From Drosophila pseudoobscura (taxonomy: Eukaryota; Arthropoda; Insecta; Diptera; Drosophilidae): DNA of 64,000 nucleotides. The notes under the pieces are model-generated. The model made no database searches. It was not told the origin of the DNA and saw nothing but the letters and a program-made list of their open reading frames with translations. Position 1 is the stretch's first letter. Each line of letters opens with the position of its first letter. The position numbers and the translations under genes were made by a program. Of this stretch, positions 58,401 through 64,000 are shown piece after piece. The stretch lies in the NCBI RefSeq assembly GCF_009870125.1, contig NC_046679.1, positions 24,924,001-24,988,000 on the forward strand. The letters run 5' to 3'.

Positions 58401-60038
58401 GTCCAATTGGATTTGTGGTGCGCCTCGTTGGGTTTTTATGATCAATTAGCGAAATGATAGCAGAGCCAGCGATAAAGCCAGAGCCAGCGTTTGATCTCTG
58501 AATGTGAGTGGCCAACAGATCCAACAGATCTGATGGATCTTCGAATGGATCTGCCCTGGGGCCCTGCCCTCGGGGCTCTCGGGGCTCTCGGGGACGGGGA
58601 TCCTTGATCGCTTTGCGTGCGTTAGAAATGCTCTGCGTACTGTGTGTTCTTTGCGTTTTAATTGTGTATTTATTAGCGACTGGCAATTGAAATAAATTGC
58701 ACAAATGCACGAATCTCTCGAATTTGGGATGTCTTCCAGATACATCGTCGCCTCTCGGCGCCATGCAGGCAATAAAAATGTTTATTTTGGCACACACCGC
58801 GAAAATTACGGCTCCGACGGGCAAGTTTTTTGTTCATCTTAATTGAAAACGGCCCCAAAGAGGGGAGGGTGGGCCTGGCCAGGGGCCTCCACAATAAAGA
58901 GGGACAGATACTGATACTGAAGCCGCAAAAAACAGCAAGAATTCTCTTTATTTTTTTTGGGAGATTTGTCAAGAATTTGGGTTTTGTTTCGCCTCAGCCC
59001 CTTGGCCATTTGATGGATAGTTCTTTCAAGTTCTGATCCTCATCAATTTTAATTGTCTGCGAGACCCCTCCGCCGATTCGTTATTGATTCTCGTCTCCGT
59101 GGATTTCTGTGGATTTCTGCTGCCTGCATAATTTTCTATAATTTGTTTGTCGTTTGCAAAGCTGTCAAATCAACAGAGGAGATGGCAAAAATAGAAAATG
59201 GCAACCAGAAAATAGCTAAATTTCGTGACTATTTTTATGCTGCTTTATGCTGCTTTTTGCTCTTGCGCCCTGCCCCGCCCCGCCCCGCCCTGCTCTGCCC
59301 TGCCCTGCCCTGCCTGGCTGATCTTTAGGAATTTTGAGTTCTTGGCGCTCTGAGGAAAAAATTAAAATATCGTCTCTATAGAGAGGGTGTTCGAGGGGAG
59401 AACGGAGACGGTTACGCATTCTTGGCTCTACAAATTATGCAGTTTGCCATAAATTTCGGCAAAATATTGCAAAGAAATCAAGAAATATCTTTATTTAATG
59501 GGTAAATGTTGCCTGCATTGCATAGAAAATGGGGTGACACTGGCACTATCGAGAGGTGGATGTGCGTGCACACCTCAACTAGGGAAATATTAAATGTAAT
59601 ATATTTTGGGGTCACACTGGTGATAGTTTAGTGATTAAATAGAACAAATATAATTGAGAAATTGTGTAAATGTTGGCCATAATTCAGAAATGGAGATGGT
59701 GGGCAACACTGGAGGTACATTGTTGAATTATTAACGATTAATGGGCTTTGATTTTGATAAAAGTCGATAAACAATCGATAAATCGATCCATTTTAAATGG
59801 TTTTTTTCTTTGATAACTCCACAACTCCCCCATAAATAAAGATCAAAACTGTACAATAAAATAATAAAACTGCATATGAAAGCCCCCGGACAAGCTCCTA
59901 TCTGATCTCCGCTCTGCATTTGCATTTGCATTATCATTATATTTCTTTTTCTTTAGATATCACAGTTTATGGGCTGAACTCTTTTATCTTGTAACTTGTA
60001 TCTAATAAATTTCCTCGTTAATCTTATCTCTCTTGCAG

Positions 60039-60095
60039 GCTCGAATGTAGCCATAAAAACATTCGACGAAGCGAAGCCCCTGACTGCTTTTTATG
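60039..60095 (+). other. Candidate 57-nt internal exon
   Basis: A near-ideal acceptor (TTATCTCTCTTGCAG) and a good donor (TTATG|GTAAGAC) enclose 57 nt, a multiple of three. Two of three frames are open; one reads SNVAIKTFDEAKPLTAFY, the other ECSHKNIRRSEAPDCFLW. It could be a small coding or noncoding cassette exon of the large + strand gene. Neither reading was recognised. Confidence 0.4.
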
Positions 60096-63000
60096 GTAAG
60101 ACCACGCCCCCTTATCTCTGCTCGGAAGTGCATTTTGATATCGTTTGCCGAATTTGTTCATAAACTTGTGTATAGTACGGGTATGTGGTATATAAACGAA
60201 TCGGATCGGAATTTCAAGTATCTCTCGAGTACGCCACACCTCGGATCGTGAGCGGCTGGAGTCGATGGAGCTATCCATTATTAATCGGCCATTGCTTTCC
60301 GATAATTTATGGCTAAAGAAAGCGGCGAGTACTGTACCTCCTGATTCGCAATTTATGGCTGTATGCAACGCATATTAATAGAGTATTTTCGAGTCCAACC
60401 GATTATGCTCGCAAAGGCCTGAGATAGAGTTTGAAAACGGAGTTACAGCTCCGGGAAGACGATTATGTATAACGAGGTAAGCAGATCGATAGCGAGAGGG
60501 AGATAACATATGTATCTTCTAAATGGATAATCAGAGAGAACACTTAATGAATGAGATCATATGAAGAGAGAGATAAGAAGAGAATTGGAACCGATGTAAG
60601 ATCCTCGGAATAGATCTAGCGCAGAAAAAGATAAGCCATTGAAGGACATATGAGACCGATGGAATGGGACTGTGATCTCCATCTGCAAGAAGTCGCATCG
60701 GAAGAGAGGATTATCCTCGAAGCTAGAGGATATCATTTCAACTCTCGAGAGACTGGCGTCCTAGTATATTATGGTATATCGAGTAATGGATCACTGGAGA
60801 ACTGACAGAATTTCCCCACTGAAACGACATGGAAATGACCCGATTATAGCCGTATTCCCAGTCCCCGAATGCCAGGCAAACCCTTGTAGACCCCCGAAAA
60901 GCACACCCACGCGGGATTAGCCATAACCACCTGCTATAAATCAGATGATCCGACGTTTATGCGCTCCAGTTGTGGGCCAAATATAAAGTTTTCTATTTCT
61001 ATGGCAGGCGCCGGTTCAAAGTGCGTGAACAGAGGGCCCCCTCGATAATTTATGGCAAATGGAATCGAAATATTTTATAGAGCATACGATTTAAATTAGT
61101 GAAATGCGGTGGAAAAAAAAGGGAATGCAAAAATACAAACGTAAAAATAAAAAAATCTAGATATTTGGCCCAAACAATAAAATGGGGAGCATTTGTGGGG
61201 CTGGAGGGGGTCAGGGGGGGGAAGGCTTTTATTTCGATGATTTTTAATGTTTGCCAGACAATGCGTAAACGAAAACAAAGTCCCCGAAAATGGAGCAGAG
61301 CAGAAGGAGAGGGAGAGAGAAGAGAGAGTGGAGAGAGTGAAAGAAATGCAATGAAAATTGAGTTAGAAGAAACAGCGCTAAAAATGCTGCGCCCCACAGA
61401 AATAGAGCAAGGCATGTGGATAGAAATGAAAGAAATTAGATGAAAATAGGTTCTATATAATTATATGCACACAAATACACATGTATGTATGTACTATATG
61501 TATATATGCCTATACGTGTTTCCATTCTATATATATCCCAGATATTTGTAGAGAGAGAGGGAGAGGGAGAGACATAGAGCTCCCTGTCTTGGGAGCCAGA
61601 CGACAGGAATTCTTCTCGAATTGGGAAATGTGCGCATTTTGTTGTTGCTTTATTTTCCTCCTTTGGGGCGCCAAGACATTTTGGGACAACTGAATTTATG
61701 GCGCTGTTCTTTCACTTTCTCCGCCTGCCCCTCCCCCTCTGGGGAGTTGGAATCTGCCAGGCCCAAAAGAACCAACCCAAAATATTCGTATATCTCTGAC
61801 CATAATCCGCCATGGATCTTCTTCGAAGATTATCTAGATTCCATTCTTTTACGATGCGATGCTTGTCTTTTGTCAAATCGTAAAACGCTCAGCAGGTCAC
61901 CCCCCCTCCCCCCTCTCATTATGAAACCCTTTACATGGACTTTCTATAGATTTACGAGCTGAGCATTTAAATGTGTCCACAAATGACATATTCACGGGTT
62001 TACTTTTAGATTATGATACGATACGATACTCGCATGATATGCATGATAATACTCGTAATCTTTCGGAGGGGAGGGGCGGAAGGGGGCTGCGGGCCGAGGC
62101 AACACGTGTTTTGAAAGTCAACTTCAGCGCCAAACATTTGACGGACACCTGGGACAGGTTGAAGAGCCGCCGAAGAGACAATCATAATTTTATAAACACT
62201 TTGAATAGACGCTCATCAGAGCCATTCCTCTTGTTCTTTTGTACAACTCGTTTTCTTTGGCGAGGGAATGTTGATTCTCTTCTTTCTGTTTTTGTCAATC
62301 TTTAGCAGCTCGGTGGAGCTGCTTCTTAATTGTGGGATCACCCCACAAGAGAATCCCAGACAGCCCCACTGTGGATCTGTGGAACTGTGAAACTGTGCTA
62401 CGAAATGTAAACTTTTTCCTGGAATTTGTTGGACCTTTTACTGGGAGTTTGGCTTTCAGCGGAAGAGGTTGTTGTGCTTGTCATTCGACCCCCTCCCAGA
62501 GCTTGTACAGGAAACAAGGCCAAGGGAACATGCTAATTGGCCAAGTTAGTGGGTTCTCTGTTAAAGTTCAACTTGACGAAAGACCTGATTGATTTTTTTG
62601 GTGACTTTTTTGTGGAAAAGTTCTGTGGGAAGTCGAGGAATTCTAAGAAAGTCTCACTTGCTGGGGAAGAGAAGGAAGTGTTGCCCCCTCCTTGAGTACT
62701 GCTAAGCTACTCTGTGAGAGAACAAGGGAAAGAATAAGGGAAAGAAGAGAGACAGCGAGAGAGTTGATATCAAAGGTCATTCCTTTTGAAGGAACATGCT
62801 CCTGTCCAGCTCTTATTTACATTGGTCTCCGACGAATAAAGGTATTTTTATGCTGCTTGCGCAGGAAAATTCCTAATTAAAATATAAAAAATTCATGCCC
62901 ACGAAATGAGCGGCAATATAATATTTCACGGTCAAAAGTCGTTCTCATCTGCAGACCAGGAGGGGGAGATTAGGCGATAAGGAAGGAGCGGGGAGGGAGA

Positions 63001-64000
63001 ACACCTACAGGAATACGATGCTGGAATATGCTTAGACGGAGGAGGATGGTGATGATGGTGATGATGATGATGACGACCACAAAACCCGCTGATGATGACT
63101 CTGCTACTCTTCGAGAGAGTGCCCCTCCTGCCGCCTCTTCAGGTGGCACTTTACACTCCACTTCTCGCGGGACAAAACAGTAGCAAAAATTGTTCAGTGT
63201 TGCCCCCGAGACCTGGCATTATTTCTTTTTATGATTATCTCTACTTCTACTTTGTATATTGTAAACATTTGAGCATTTGAACAACTCCGATTCCCACGCA
63301 TATTTCTGCCTCCATCCCCATTTTCTGTTATAATAATAATTTCGCTGTGGTTGCGGCCCACTGCCGGAGTTTCGGGCTGAGGTTAGAAGCTTACATAATC
63401 TGCCTTTCTTCGGAGAGCGTTCGAGTGCGTTTTTCCTGCCCTGGGATCCGAGTGTTGAGTGATCCGATGATGTGCTCGATAAGAAGGAGCGCGTCTTCCA
63501 CCTACCTACCTGTCGGTCTGTCGCTCTGCCTTCTGTGCCCTGCCCTGCACTGCCCTACACTGCCCTGCCAGTGTTGTTTATAGGGTTTTGCGGTACGAGA
63601 GTATATAAACGTTTTGACAGTTACCGGAGCATCTTTCTTGCATTTAAATAAAGGCCCAAAGGCGAATTCGGGTCATGTTAAACCGCAACGGCGCCTATTA
63701 CCTTCTTGCCTTCTTCTTTTTTGGCCAAATGAAATTTATATGCCAGTTGACAAGACAGCCCCGACGCAGGTTTGGTTTCCTCTGGTTTTCTCACTCTCGG
63801 ATGCAGACTCCACTTCATTGTTTTCAGGCCTTTTTGCCTTTTGCGGTTAACAAAACATTTATCTTGGCAGATGCCTAAATTGCAAGCAGCTCCGAGTGGA
63901 TCACGGCTTTCGACTCGGCTCCAAGCTCTGGGTTTCTGTGTGCTGGATGGAACTCAATAAATTATGAGAAATAAATATGGTATATGGTGTAGATGAGACT

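Larger units (their letters stand above)
47435..63999 (+). other. Large intron (or intergenic region) rich in simple repeats
   Basis: Simple repeats include ATTGG units (48361-48385), (CTC)n at about 50308-50337, (TGTC)n at about 52260 and 54225, (AG)n near 52880 and 61550, and CCTGC/CCCTGC runs at about 59265-59315 and 63530-63570. There is no long ORF with protein features on the + strand. Candidate splice-bounded blocks at 60039-60095 and about 55351-55402 are listed separately. A small opposite-strand gene lies at 47595-47900. No transposon was recognised in this stretch, in sharp contrast to 23-36 kb. Confidence 0.5.

Overview
This is eukaryotic DNA from a Drosophila-type genome. It has short GT-AG introns (about 50-65 nt), housekeeping promoter motifs (DRE, Ohler motif 1, Ohler motif 6), DINE-1/INE-1 elements and a gene set matching one neighbourhood of the D. 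melanogaster right arm of chromosome 3 (around 85D). Abundant DINE-1 copies and a LOA/Bilbo-like retroelement would fit an obscura-group fly, but that is inference.

Region 1 (1-22.9 kb) is a compact housekeeping cluster: AP-1 mu (-), MBD2/3-like (+), metaxin 1 (-), USB1-type U6 snRNA exonuclease (+), an IQ/AAA dynein-regulatory-type protein (-), Vps45 (-), two tandem MPC2-type mitochondrial pyruvate carrier genes (-) and importin alpha 3 (-). Exon joins given here were worked out by reading splice sites and checking phase; every assembled CDS is open and has the expected family length.

Region 2 (22.9-36.7 kb) is a transposon graveyard. It holds a complete, internally deleted hAT element with a perfect 8-bp target duplication and a still-open BED-finger ORF, a Tc1-like pseudogene, a small CACAGTG-ended MITE, a decayed LOA/Bilbo-like retrotransposon, another hAT fragment, DINE-1 copies, a 34-bp minisatellite, and a ubiquitin-conjugating-enzyme fragment lacking its catalytic cysteine next to a DINE-1 piece.

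Region 3 (36.7-43.4 kb) carries a SON homologue (RS, G-patch, dsRBD) and a ZAD-C2H2 zinc-finger gene, both +.

Region 4 (43.4-64 kb) begins with several copies of a dispersed repeat. It then shows a probable long 5' noncoding exon with a strong donor near 47.43 kb, followed by about 16.5 kb that look like one large intron. That stretch is rich in simple repeats and contains a small tail-anchored-protein gene on the opposite strand and at least one well-formed 57-nt candidate exon.

The most unusual signal is a dispersed repeat family, present in at least seven places, whose end consists of motif 6 units (GGTATATTT) and often a motif 1 site (GGTCACACTG), with DREs at several copies. Copies sit upstream of metaxin/USB1, Vps45, importin alpha 3, SON and the large 3' gene, which suggests that a mobile element has carried, or inserted into, housekeeping promoters.
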